Shown here: piece by piece, positions 40,101-52,100 of the stretch
How positions within the stretch are numbered: the stretch's first letter is position 1
Layout of the letters: every line of letters begins with the position of its first letter
Assembly: GCA_008360955.1 (NCBI GenBank)
Contig: LUCM01007929.1
Span: 39,794 to 103,793 of the forward strand
Direction of reading: 5' to 3'
Source: Fasciolopsis buskii
Taxonomy: Eukaryota; Platyhelminthes; Trematoda; Plagiorchiida; Fasciolidae
DNA length: 64,000 nt
Program-made: the position numbers and the translations under genes
Notes under the pieces: generated by a model
The model's database searches: none
Told to the model about the DNA's origin: nothing
The model's input: only the letters and a program-made list of their open reading frames with translations

Positions 40101-43100
40101 CATTTTTTATGGAATTTAGCTCTCTTTTTAGTTTTCCAGATCCCTAGGAATCGAGACTTTATGCACTAGGGAACTAATTAGCCCAGTGGACTGGATTCAC
40201 TGAGTTATTATTCCGGATGATGTGATGTTTGCATTACACATCTATTAGCGCGCAAAGATGTGGTAACTGACCGCTGGATTCTTTGATCGTCTAGTCATCT
40301 TCAATTTATCATCAGCTGCTTCAATTCCGAACTTAATTTTTACATTGAATTTATCCGTTGGTGGTGAATGGCTCTCAAACTGTTGAAGTCATTGTGTTGT
40401 TCAGACTCAGTGAATATCCATTAAAGATACGGTCTGGATATACATGTGCATAATTGGCCCTACGACGATGTTATTGGTCAGACATTTATGAGAATGAGAA
40501 TGAGGTAGCAAAATACAATAAGGACCCTTGATAGGTTCTCAGGATTTTGATAACGATCCAATTTTGTTTGCGAGTGTTTTCACTGACTGGGTAAACTTTA
40601 GTCACAATACGCATGCGTTCCGTACGCACATTGCAATAATATTGGATTCAACATGCTTCCCACCAGTCTCTCTTCCAACTCACCGTTCGACGGCAAGTTC
40701 CTCGATCGAACTGACGTTTCTTCCAGTTAAGATTGACATTAGAAGCATTCTGTGGAGCCGCACTTGAAAGTGTATTAATTTCAGTGAAACACGACGTCTT
40801 TGTCAAATGCACAAAATCATGATCAGTTGAACGTCATCAATTGGTGTGCGGGATTGGCTAGTGACATTGCCCCAGTTTCGGGCTTCCTCGTCGATATTCA
40901 ACTTTTTCATCCTGGTTGTGCCGTTTTGTATCCCTGCATGGTAAATCTCAGCCTTGTTGCATCTTTTCTGGCTTTGGTTTTACCCGTTCACCGCTATCCA
41001 GCGTTGCAATCTACTAAAAATACATTGAACTTGTTTCTTTGGCACGAATTTATGTGCAAATCATTTGTCATCGGTTTTGTGGCCAAAAAGGAAAAACCGC
41101 CTGCAAGGAAGTGGGAGAAAGAAATACTGTGGAGAATTCGACACATGATCAATCTGCTTGGCAGCAGGTTTTGCCTGCGACTCTAGATTGGTTATCCACC
41201 CAAGATACTCGATTGCTTTGTAGTCGCGGGGTCTAATGGGACAAAGCTAGCTCTCGAAATTTAAGGATGCAAATAAAATCAGACGTCACATGCAACCTTG
41301 AGTGGCAGCAAGCCTTCCGACGGATCGTGAAAACCGATGGTTTAAGAAATGGCACTAACACCTACTCCAAGACCAGTCAAAGACTGTGCTAGCCTATGCG
41401 CGGCACCGGTACGCAGCTAACCAAAGTTGGCGAAACAATATGCGATAGTGGTGGGGATCCTCGTCTTGACGACCAGCCAAGGCTTGACTGCTGGGCTGAT
41501 TACTTTAAAGGCATTTCAGCGAGTCGTACGGTGATGTAGTCATATTGACAGGAATAAGTGTACATCAGTGGCAGGCATAACTTGATACCCCAACGGAATT
41601 GGAAGGGATGTCAAACGCTCAATTACTGGAGCGGGGAAATGAGTCCGGTATCAGTGAGCTCCCCTTAGATCGGTTCAAGCAGGATGAAGGGGCCTTGGTA
41701 CTAGCTTTTGCCTCTTTGCCCCTTGACATTTGGAACGAGGACTGCATCCCGTTTTCATCGCGGCATCACCGGCCGTGCCCATCCTAAAGAATGGAAAACG
41801 CAGTGACTGTAGCAACCATCTTGGATTTAGTTTAATTCCGGTAGCTACGAAAATCTTAGCTCCGAAACTGCTGCTCCCTTTGACATTGGTTCGTGAGAGT
41901 AACGTGCGCAAACGACAGGTCGGATTTAGCCCACATTTCCATTCTCCGACAGTTACTCGAAACACGCGGCACACAGTCGCCCTATAATTGCAATTTTTTG
42001 GCTTGAAAGGTGCATTCGATTCATTCGACCAGACAGCGCTATTCATTGAAAGGATATGTAAGCGAAGTTTGTTAACTTTCTGTGAGCATTGCACTCGCAT
42101 AGATCTGGTCACTCGAATGTTTGTATGCGGTGAAGAATTAAGTCTATTCGAAACAAATTGTGCTGCTCGACAGCGCTCCCACCCTCCAATTTTTGTTTAA
42201 ATTCGGCATCCACGACTTAATGGTAGATGCTTTAGGAGGTCTATAGGATGTAGGCGTCTAATTGTTAAATGCAGAGAAACGGTGCAACCTAGATTATGCA
42301 AACAACGGTGTATGTTTTTCTTAATCTGCGGAACATGTGGAACGTGTACTAGACAGACTCGCGAGCAGTGTAGATCTAATTGGTATATACTTCCCACCAA
42401 AGTTTCAATTGCTGCTACAGAACTGGACATCAATAGCTACCAGTCTATTATTCGATACGAAGAGAACTAAACAGTGTCGACTGTTTCGCTTACCTTGATA
42501 TCTACTTGACTAAAGATGGTAGCCCAGAAATAAGAGTGACCACGCTTACATTCGGGCCTCGAAAGGGACATGTTGAACTGAAGCACTTTTGGCGTCGGCT
42601 TGATATTTCGTTGAAACTAAAAGGTCGTGTAATGTGTCGCAGTGCGGTCGATTGAGTTGTGTTGTTCCGAAACATAACGCTTTACGTGCTTGGAAGCGTT
42701 TTGTCACCGACGATTGCTTGGTATCCCTAGGATTGGACGCAGTGGCCTAGTGCGTAATGTGCTAATGGACCAAGTGTTTGGCGTCGGTTGTGGGAATATT
42801 CTATCAGAACATACAGAACTTGATAGACTTCGTTGGTTGCGTTACGTTTTGCGGACACTCGCCTGTCATACCACGCCTCGTTTTCCATTCCCACGGAGTA
42901 GAATACGCTACATGGAGGTCAACGGAAAATATGGAGAAGTAGGACGGAAAAATGTCCAGTGTATTTAAGTGAAATTGGTGTATTGTACTGTGTGGACTTT
43001 TGCTCACAGAAACAATGTCGCATTTCAATCAAAAATCTTGAGGGCAAAAATAATATAGGAAAAAGAATCTATACTCACTACCTTGTAAAATGTGAAAACA

Positions 43101-46100
43101 ACTCTTCGAGAAATAATCAGAGCACATTATGATAGGTTGCCTAGGAATTCGGCTAAAACACGGTCACGGCTTGTCAAAATGCGTGCTAAATATGGAACAG
43201 TAGAGTTCCTATAGATAGTGATTCTAGAGGGTATGGAGTGAAAAGCGGATCGTGTAGAAGTATGTGAGCGGCAGTTTGAAAGATCGTTGTGCAGTGGATG
43301 AGTGGGATCTAAAAGAATTTTGTGAGCAAATTTCTCACATGTTGCTAAGTGCTGATCATATAGATTTCGGGACAATTCAGTTAGTGGCATGAAGGACACA
43401 GGGCCAATAATTGGTAGCCCCCGGCGAAGAATTTTAAAGTCTTTTCTAAGTAAACCTGGATACATAACTGGAGAACAGTAAAGAAGGACTAGAAAAACAT
43501 TGGTATACAAATCGGGAGATGGTGCTTTGTTTCATCTTGTAGTGTCAAAGCTTCCTGATTTGAAATGACAACCGTCGGAGAGTTTTCACACAGGTAAAAA
43601 TGTGAGTAGTCTACTTCCGATTTTTATCAATAGTAACTCCTAGATATTTCACAGAATCGACTCTAGTAAGTGTTTTTGAGTTGTTGGAAGACGTTTCAGG
43701 TGGGTTGTAGTCCGAAAACTCTGTCAACCATTTAGCTGGAAACACTGAAAAAAATGACGATGAAGTGTGAACAGTAACTATCATGCCGTCGTTTTCTGTC
43801 GAGTCAGAATAATTGAGGAAAGCTTGTTTGTACAGTTGGACTCTATTTTCCGTTGACTGCTACCAAGTCCTCGTTTTCCTTTCCCCTCGGTGTGGGGTCT
43901 ACTTCCTGTTCATCCTGCGTATCCATTCTTTTTGTTGCAACGTGGTGAAGAAGGCAGTAGTCAATGAGGCTTGCCATGCTATTTAATGCTAAAAGGTGAT
44001 GATAATATCGGTTGTTCATTGGGATCCATGGTTCGTCAGTGGATTGTGTACTACCCGGTTGCCCAAGTCAAAACGGAGTTAACCTAACTCTGAGCCTTTA
44101 GGCCAAACGGCTTACCTACAAGGTGTTAGGATTACCTGAGAGTCTCGAATCCACTGAATGCTCAGTTTGCACACGCTTTTATGAGACTAATTATCCTGGG
44201 TCCTCAATGTACTCCTTTGTCACAGATTGCGATGAACGTAGTTCTTTTGTACGCCGCCCTATCTGTGGGCCGACTGTCTAAGGTGAGCTAACCCGGTGGA
44301 GAGCGCCGAGCATTCGGCTGCATTCTAATACTTTTGTGAAAACATCTGTGTGACCAGAGGCCATAGTGTGGGGTTTCCTTACCAGAGGCTATTTCAGATG
44401 CGGATTTCTTTGATTCCACTACTAAGAGATAGAACAACCTTTTGCTGACCAGATAGTTTATTGTATGATTGAATGCAGGCCTTGAGCGATCGTGATCGAT
44501 GTGCATAAATCGGCAAATCCAGAGGCGCTTACCATGTGACAGGTTGCTAGACAGTTCCCGCTCGTAAGCAATTTGCTTGTTTGTCTGCGTGCGCACATGC
44601 ATTTTGTAACTGTCCGTTCGTTCACGAGGTCATTTATCAGCACTTCGAGGGCCTTTCGGGACGAGTAGCCCACTCGAACCCTGAGCCACTCACCACCAAC
44701 CGTATTGTTGCTTTTTGGACTCGACGTCTTGTTAACATGTCACACTTTCCAGTGATTTATCCGCTCTCGTTCCCCGGTGATGCCGCGTTCAGTGAGATTC
44801 AGTCACGTCCAGTAAATCCATTCCCTATTGTTGTGCTTCAACACTCGTCCAGTACGTGGAACATATCAGTTGTTTAACTGGGCCTTTGGTTATTTTTTGA
44901 ACAAACGATCTTACACGTTGATCGGGTAGAGAAAACTATGCAGCAGGGTATGCATGGATAAGAACTGGTGTAAACATGCTGAATACCGAGAGAGGAATCT
45001 GTAGTTTATCACTCTTCGAGCGTTAGTTGTGAAGGCAGGATCATTTATTTTTTAATTGTCCGTTCCCGCATTCTTTTTCGATTTATAACCGTCTCATGTT
45101 TAATGTTTCTGCTCCACTATACATCAGCCACCCCGTTCGCTTCCCCCATACTTTATTCCTATCATAGATACTATCATACATTTTGGTACGGAACTGTCTA
45201 GGGATATTCCGCCGTGCGCATAGTATCTTGTTTGCCTGGTTGGGCGACATCTCGTTGGAAGTAAGTTTGAACTTCGCTGCCCGTTATTATTGATTGATTC
45301 AGGTGTTGTCCCATGTCGATCGTAGATCCTGGCAATTGTACTTATTTTCATGCTCATCACTTTGGACTGGTTCGTCCCAATAGGTATTCGCTGTACTGCA
45401 AACACTTTATATGATATAGATTTACTGTTTGAAAACATCTGGCCTAACGGAATCGAGGTGTGATGTTTGTGACAAAACAGAGTTTTTATTCTGGTAGGGT
45501 TAAATTACTCATCTTTTGGTATTAATTAAAATCTGTCGGTCTCACCATATCACAGGCGAAATCACATTGTTTAACTGAGGAACGGTTATATGTGAAATTG
45601 TTTGGCTAATTTATTTCATTCCTAAACCGTCGTTAACCTTGCACAGATGTGCTCTGATTTTGGTTACTATCCCACAGCCCGTTACATAGAAGTGAATGAG
45701 GAAAATTGAAAGAGCATCCGTGAAGGAATATTTAAAAAGAATTATGTGAGAAGGGAACGATTTCAAATGCAAGAATCCCACTGACTGCAACAGTTAGCCA
45801 TATTTTTCATTATCTTCGACCGTCACGTGTGAGGACCTCGTGGGCTTCGGTAATCTAAGTTGGTCCACTCAGGATAGTTCACATGCCGAGGTTTCCGCAC
45901 TTCTTTACCAAGTCACCGACCGACTATCTATACCTGTCCATACCTGGCCATCTCAACCTGCTTCGGACAAAACTTGAGCTGAGGACGTTGACTTGCGGGC
46001 ATGTACAACTCATGCCAAAACTGTTTCAACCAATTTAGATTCGGTGCTTCTGAAGATTGAATCCTTAGATCCAGTACCTTGCTCCTAGTCGCTGAATTCC

Positions 46101-49100
46101 TAAGACAATTCTGTAATATTCCGGAAAACTGACGATCTTCGGGTATCTTTCCATGACGCCCGTGTTTCTAAGCCATATAGCAGGATCTACTGCCGCGATG
46201 GCCTTCGCTAGATAGCTTGCCATAATTTCGACGCTTCGTACGCCTCAGATTGCTAAAAGCAAATCGAATCTTCTTTATTTGACCATATTTCATCTAGTCC
46301 GCGATCACATGGTGAACCACCCAAATAGCTTAAATTATCTAATTCATTCAGTAATTCATTTGCGAAAGCCTTAACCAAGCCGTCATTTTGCACTTCGAAG
46401 GTGAAAATGGATGCTGAATTGTTCAGACAGTTGAGAAGTACTTGCAATGTGCCTGAATCTTTACTCAAAAGCACATCATTCCCAAGCTCTAAATCAGCCG
46501 GTTTCCTGTCCCATAAGCAAATGACAATTTCTGCAGCCATCTCGACTACCAATTCGAAGAGAAAGGGCAAGAAGAGAAACTTTTGGAGATCGCTTTTTGG
46601 TATGCATTCTGGTGAGAGATGGGAGTAAGCACGGATCGATCTTCGTCCGTATGGTTACATGGATCGGTGGAAAAAAACGCATTTCTCTGATGCATCCTTC
46701 AGCAAGAGTTAGCGCCACAGAATCGCTTGAGTGGAATTCCACTTTCAGATTACGGTAGACGTAGGTTTTAGGCGTAAGAATGGAAGAAGACTTCTATTCG
46801 TCCCAAGGATCTTTAAACGATTCCATCTGCCATCTTAACTAACTACTGAGAAATAAACCAAGTCGAGTAGGACACAAGCGTTCGCCCATTAGCCGAAATC
46901 AAATCGCTGCTATTGTTCTGTGATCAGCACTCATTAATCGATTCTTCTGCTGGCTAATTTGGTCTATTGCTATTAATTAACTTTCCCTTGTGGCGTCGAT
47001 TAACGTAATCGGTACGATGTAACCGCAGCCGTGTTGATCCCTTACCAGGGTAATGGTTACGGTCAGTCGATATCTACAGACCTCACAATGTCTGTTCTAA
47101 AACTTAGCATAGAGCGAAAATTTTATCAACGTTATTTCGATCGGGTCGGAAGTCGATTTGATTCTCGTTTTCCCCCTTAGGGGTACTAATGTGATGGGAT
47201 GTGAGTATGAATTAGTTTTCGTGCCACAACCATTGTTCCTCTGTTGGCGAGGTACTATTTGACTGCTCAGACGCAAGGGGAATTCGACTTGTTCCCCTCC
47301 CCCCTCCCGAACGCACAGCACAAACCTACTACGAGCTAGGCACTGTTTCTTCTCATCCACGACCGCTTGTGTGGTGTTTGTGTCCATAATATTCACAACC
47401 AAGTTCGTTCTCACACTTCGTAACATGTGAGTATACCATGTTTTGTTGAGTCCTTATTCCCCAGTGGTCCTGGTTGGATGCGCGGACTAGTTATGTGTGT
47501 TGGCCGTGACTTGACCTTTCTCCCACGGAAGCGTATCCTAATCTGGGTTCCTTGGAACTTGGGGATGACTATGTCCTCTCACAGTTCATCGTCATTACTG
47601 GAAGAATATTGTGTTCTGGTGTTCGAACTGACATAGTGAGAGTACACTAAAACAGGACCCCCATGTTTTTAACAGCTTGTGACAACTTTGCCACGCCGTG
47701 GCACCCGTCTCTCAAGAGATTGAGGCCCAGCGTCATGGCTCGCGGTGCTCGACGGCACCGTCCGACCACGGTTAACGGAGGCACCTTCACGGGACCAACG
47801 GAGGTAGATTTCGAAAAATCGAAAATCTCATTTTTCCCTTCGGCAGTTAAAATTGGGATTGGGTACACTGGATTTGTACTAAGCTAGCTTGTGGTAGACT
47901 CAACTCTCTCGAACACCACCATGATATTCCAGTGGAAGTAGAACCGGCGCGCGGCTCATCACAAAAGCAACTGGACCAAACCAAAGGCACAGACATTCGC
48001 CCATTTCGGGAGCACAACACTGTGGCTTGAGTGCAACCACAGTGCAGCCAAACACAACATACCGACACTGACCCATTTGATTTAAAACGGGACGCGTGTA
48101 TGCTGCCCAGGGTGTGCAGATGTATTGTTTTGTATAGACTTTTGTGTAAAAAAATAATGTTGCATTTCAGTCAGATGAAGGATATCGGACCGAGATCAAC
48201 AGTTCAATCACGTACGGACGCGCGTGCGCGCACACACACACACACACACACACCAGTGTAGTCCACTCCGCCTTCGAGTGTCATAGTTGGGCTTGGATCC
48301 TGTATGCACCTTCAGGCTGACTAGCACAACAGGTCGGAGCTGTGGGGGGCGCTAAACTGAACCGCTGGTCAGCAATTGTTTGAGCCATCACGTGATGACA
48401 ACCTGTTCGTCAATCGCCCACGGGCTAAAGCGTTAACGCTCGGGCATTTAACCGGACCAACACAAACCCCTAGGTCAAGCCCAACAAGCGAGTGTGAGTG
48501 TGTGTGCGGATTGTCACAGTAGTGATCGCTCCGCTGATTTCGCGTGGATCATAGCCGAGGGTATTAAATGGATCCGCCTCGAAAGCGATCAAACAAAGCA
48601 AGCTTGAATCGACCAGAGTTGACGCGTTGGCTTTTGTGTGCATGCTTCCAGCGAAGTGTTTCGTCATAGACGCATGCGGCTAACCGAATGAGATTGTTGG
48701 ATCAGACGTTAACCGGATGCGCAGATCCATTGACGCCTGTTTACATCGGCTAGGGAACTCCCATGCAGTGAATATAGACCCGAATTCATTGCGGTAAGTC
48801 AGAAAAGTAGCAGCGCTGAGTATGAGAGAAGGCTACGTGTGGACGCCAAAAGAACAAAGCCGCTTTGCTTCAGTGTGATGAAGTCATACAAAAGTGAAAC
48901 ACGATTATGCCCAGAAGAACAAGATACATTGTCAAACTCCTTTGACGATAGTTTAATAATGCACGGCTTTGGAATTGGATCGATTGTAAACCCGAGGACA
49001 AGTACGGAATCGACCAGGTGCCCTGACTTGCGGACTGGTTGAAGTGATCTGACTTTGCGGCACGCTCATAGGCGATTGAAGACATTGCTCAGACTGAAGA

Positions 49101-52100
49101 CCAAATGAGAGATAATGAGCCTCTTAGACGGGTGTGGAACCTTGTGCTTAGGTTTCTTCCAGATCGTCGCTTACGCTGCTTTGGCCATGTTCTTCACAGG
49201 CCGGAGACGGATTTCCCGAAGAGGGGCTCACTACTGTCGCTATGTTCAGCGTAGAAATTCCCCTTTGGTGGTCAATTGAAAACATTAGATAGCACTATTA
49301 CAGTGGACATGGGTCGCTTAGGCCTTCGGTCGGTTTTCAGTATGTGCGGCTGGCAACTGGATTTTGCGATATGCAGACCTCCATTTCAGTCGCAACGCAT
49401 AGACGGCTGCATTCAGAGACATCCAAAAAGTCGCTTATTCTCTCGCAGGAGCTATTGGCAAAAAAGTAAGAGTTGATGTAAGTCAGACGGGGCCATCGGC
49501 AAATGAGCTCTAACCTGAACAGACCTATACAAATCGTTTGATTATAACTAATAAACGAAAACAGCCGTATTGACCTGACAGAGGCCATTTTAATCGTCCT
49601 AGTTTGACTGATCGGGGTGCGATCAAACTTAAATCAAGACGACTGACTGGAGCTAGTAGCTGCAAAACGAGGTTCTGAAATACTGGGAACGAACAATTTC
49701 GGACAACCAAACTGGGCAAACAAAAGAGCCGCATCACCGCATATTATGGAAAGTATGGAAGGTAGGCTTATTATACTATTTAGCTGTAAAGCCTTCCTCA
49801 GTATTAAGCACCTACCAGAGCGATAAACCTAATCAAGTTTTGCACCAACTGTGGCGCACGGTAACCATGTTTCGTGAAACCAAACCCAAAACGTCCCAAG
49901 GCCTAACCGCTTTGGAAGATTTTACTGAAATGGGGCATGCAGTGATCTTAGGCGTCTTCATCCTTCCGTTAGAAAATGCCTGGAGTTACTGTATCGAATT
50001 ATGAACACAGAAAAGACCTATCGCACATTAGTCAACGCAAAAACTAAAATTTAGGGCAACTTTCGAGAAGTCCCCATATCACTTCATGTTGTTATTCAAC
50101 AAGAACTAAGGAGTAGCGGCATGAACAGGCACATATATATAAGATATAAGTACTATCCGGACAGGTGGACAAAATCCCCCGGAAGCACACGACCGGTTTC
50201 GTGGTTACCGCCGTTCGTGAGATATGCGTACCTAGATACTCTCCCGTTCGAACATTCCCAGACATATGCACTCCGAAATGGAGTGTCTCCGGAATCTAAT
50301 TTGTATCGTCAAGAGAGTATGTTCCTGCTAATGCTCCCACTCCTAAGTTCTGGTTGAATAGCAACGTGAAGTGATTGTATTGTGTAGACTTTTGCGTACA
50401 AAATTATTGCAGCACTTCCGTCAAAAATCATGAGGGCAAAAATAATATAGGAAAAAGAATCTATACTCACTACCTTGTAAAGTGTGAAAACAACTCATCG
50501 AGAAATAATCAAAGCACATTATGATAGGTTGCTTAGGAATTCGGCTAAAACACGGTCACGGCTTGTCAAAATGCGTGCTAAATATGGAACAGTAGAGTTC
50601 CTATAGATAGTGATTCTAGAGGGTATGGAGTGAAAAGCGGATCGTGTAGAAGTATGTGAGCGGCAGTTTGAAAGATCGTTGTGCAGTGGATGAGTGGGAT
50701 CTAAAAGAATTTTGTGAGCAAATTTCTCACATGTTGCTAAGTGCTGATCATATAGATTTCGGGACAATTCAGTTAGTGGCATGAAGGACACAGGGCCAAT
50801 AATTGGTAGCCCCCGGCGAAGAATTTTAAAGTCTTTTCTAAGTAAACCTGGATACATAACTGGAGAACAGTAAAGAAGAACTAGAAAAACATTGGTATAC
50901 AAATCGGGAGATGGTGCTTTGTTTCATCTTGTAGTGTCAAAGCTTCCTGATTTGAAATGACAACCGTCGGAGAGTTTTCACACAGGTAAAAATGTGAGTA
51001 GTCTACTTCCGACTTTTATCATGTCAGTTTGCTTTTAAATCAAATGGGTCCACTTTGAACGCCATCGCCTTCCCCATTCACCACATTTGTACAACCTTAA
51101 ACGCATCGTGAAATTTGTGCGTTGCGCCTTTCTACAGTATTCCTCGGCATTTGTTTCGGTCCCACGGTCTCTTCTACTTCACAAACTGGAAACATTTGGT
51201 TTTCCCAGGACTTTATTAGCATGACTGTCTGATTACTTTACTAACCGAACCCAGTGCACATGAATGGACGGTAAAACTTCAAAACTGTTGACTAAGGAAT
51301 CAGATGTGCTTCAGGGCGCTGTTCTTTCATCGTTCTTCTTCTCTACTTACATCAGCGACTTATCAATTAACGATCCCTGTCATCTAATTAAATATGCTGA
51401 TGATGTTGTCCGCTCTCGAGACGTTTCGAACAACGATGATTTTGAAAGTTTCTACAACAACCTATCTCCTGTTTACGATTTCTCTGCACGAGCTGGTTTA
51501 AATCTCAACATATCTAAATGTTTCAAATGTCTGTTCTCTCTCTCTCTGTCAGCCTACTCATCCGAAACGTCTTCCATTAAAGTCTGGGAATGTTCGAACG
51601 GGAGAGTATCTAGGTACGCATATCTCACGAACGGCGGTAACCACGAAACCGGTCGTGTGCTTCCGGGGGATTTTGTCCACCTGTCCGGATAGTACTTATA
51701 TCTAATATATATGTGCCTGTTCATGCCGCTACTCTTTAGTTCTTGTTGAATAACAACATGAAGTGATATGGGGACTTCTCGAAAGTTGCCCTAAATTTTA
51801 GTTTTTGCGTTGACTAATGTGCGATAGGTCTTTTCTGTGTTCATAATTCGATACAGTAACTCCAGGCACTTTCTAACGGAAGGATGAAGACGCCTAAGAT
51901 CACTGCATGCCCCATTTCAGTAAAATCTTCCAAAGCGGTTAGGCCTTGGGACGTTTTGGGTTTGGTTTCACGAAGGATGATTAGCACAATCTCTTTCGCC
52001 AATATATTTGTCTGTCCGGTGTTTCTTGCAGTCTCCTGTTGTTTCGTTTTTTTTGTTCGTCGCTTACGTTGGGCCTGTTCCTGCCCAACGCATGTCATGC

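Noticed and set aside
40800..41186. 128-codon plus-strand frame
   Set aside because: No recognisable motif, no splice context; adjacent to a decayed RTE element and likely chance.
44581..44877. 98-codon plus-strand frame considered as a CASD1 exon
   Set aside because: Not hydrophobic and no alignment; the true exon was found at 45168-45260.
45124..45438. 104-codon minus-strand frame
   Set aside because: It is antisense to CASD1 exon h, which has splice sites and family motifs.
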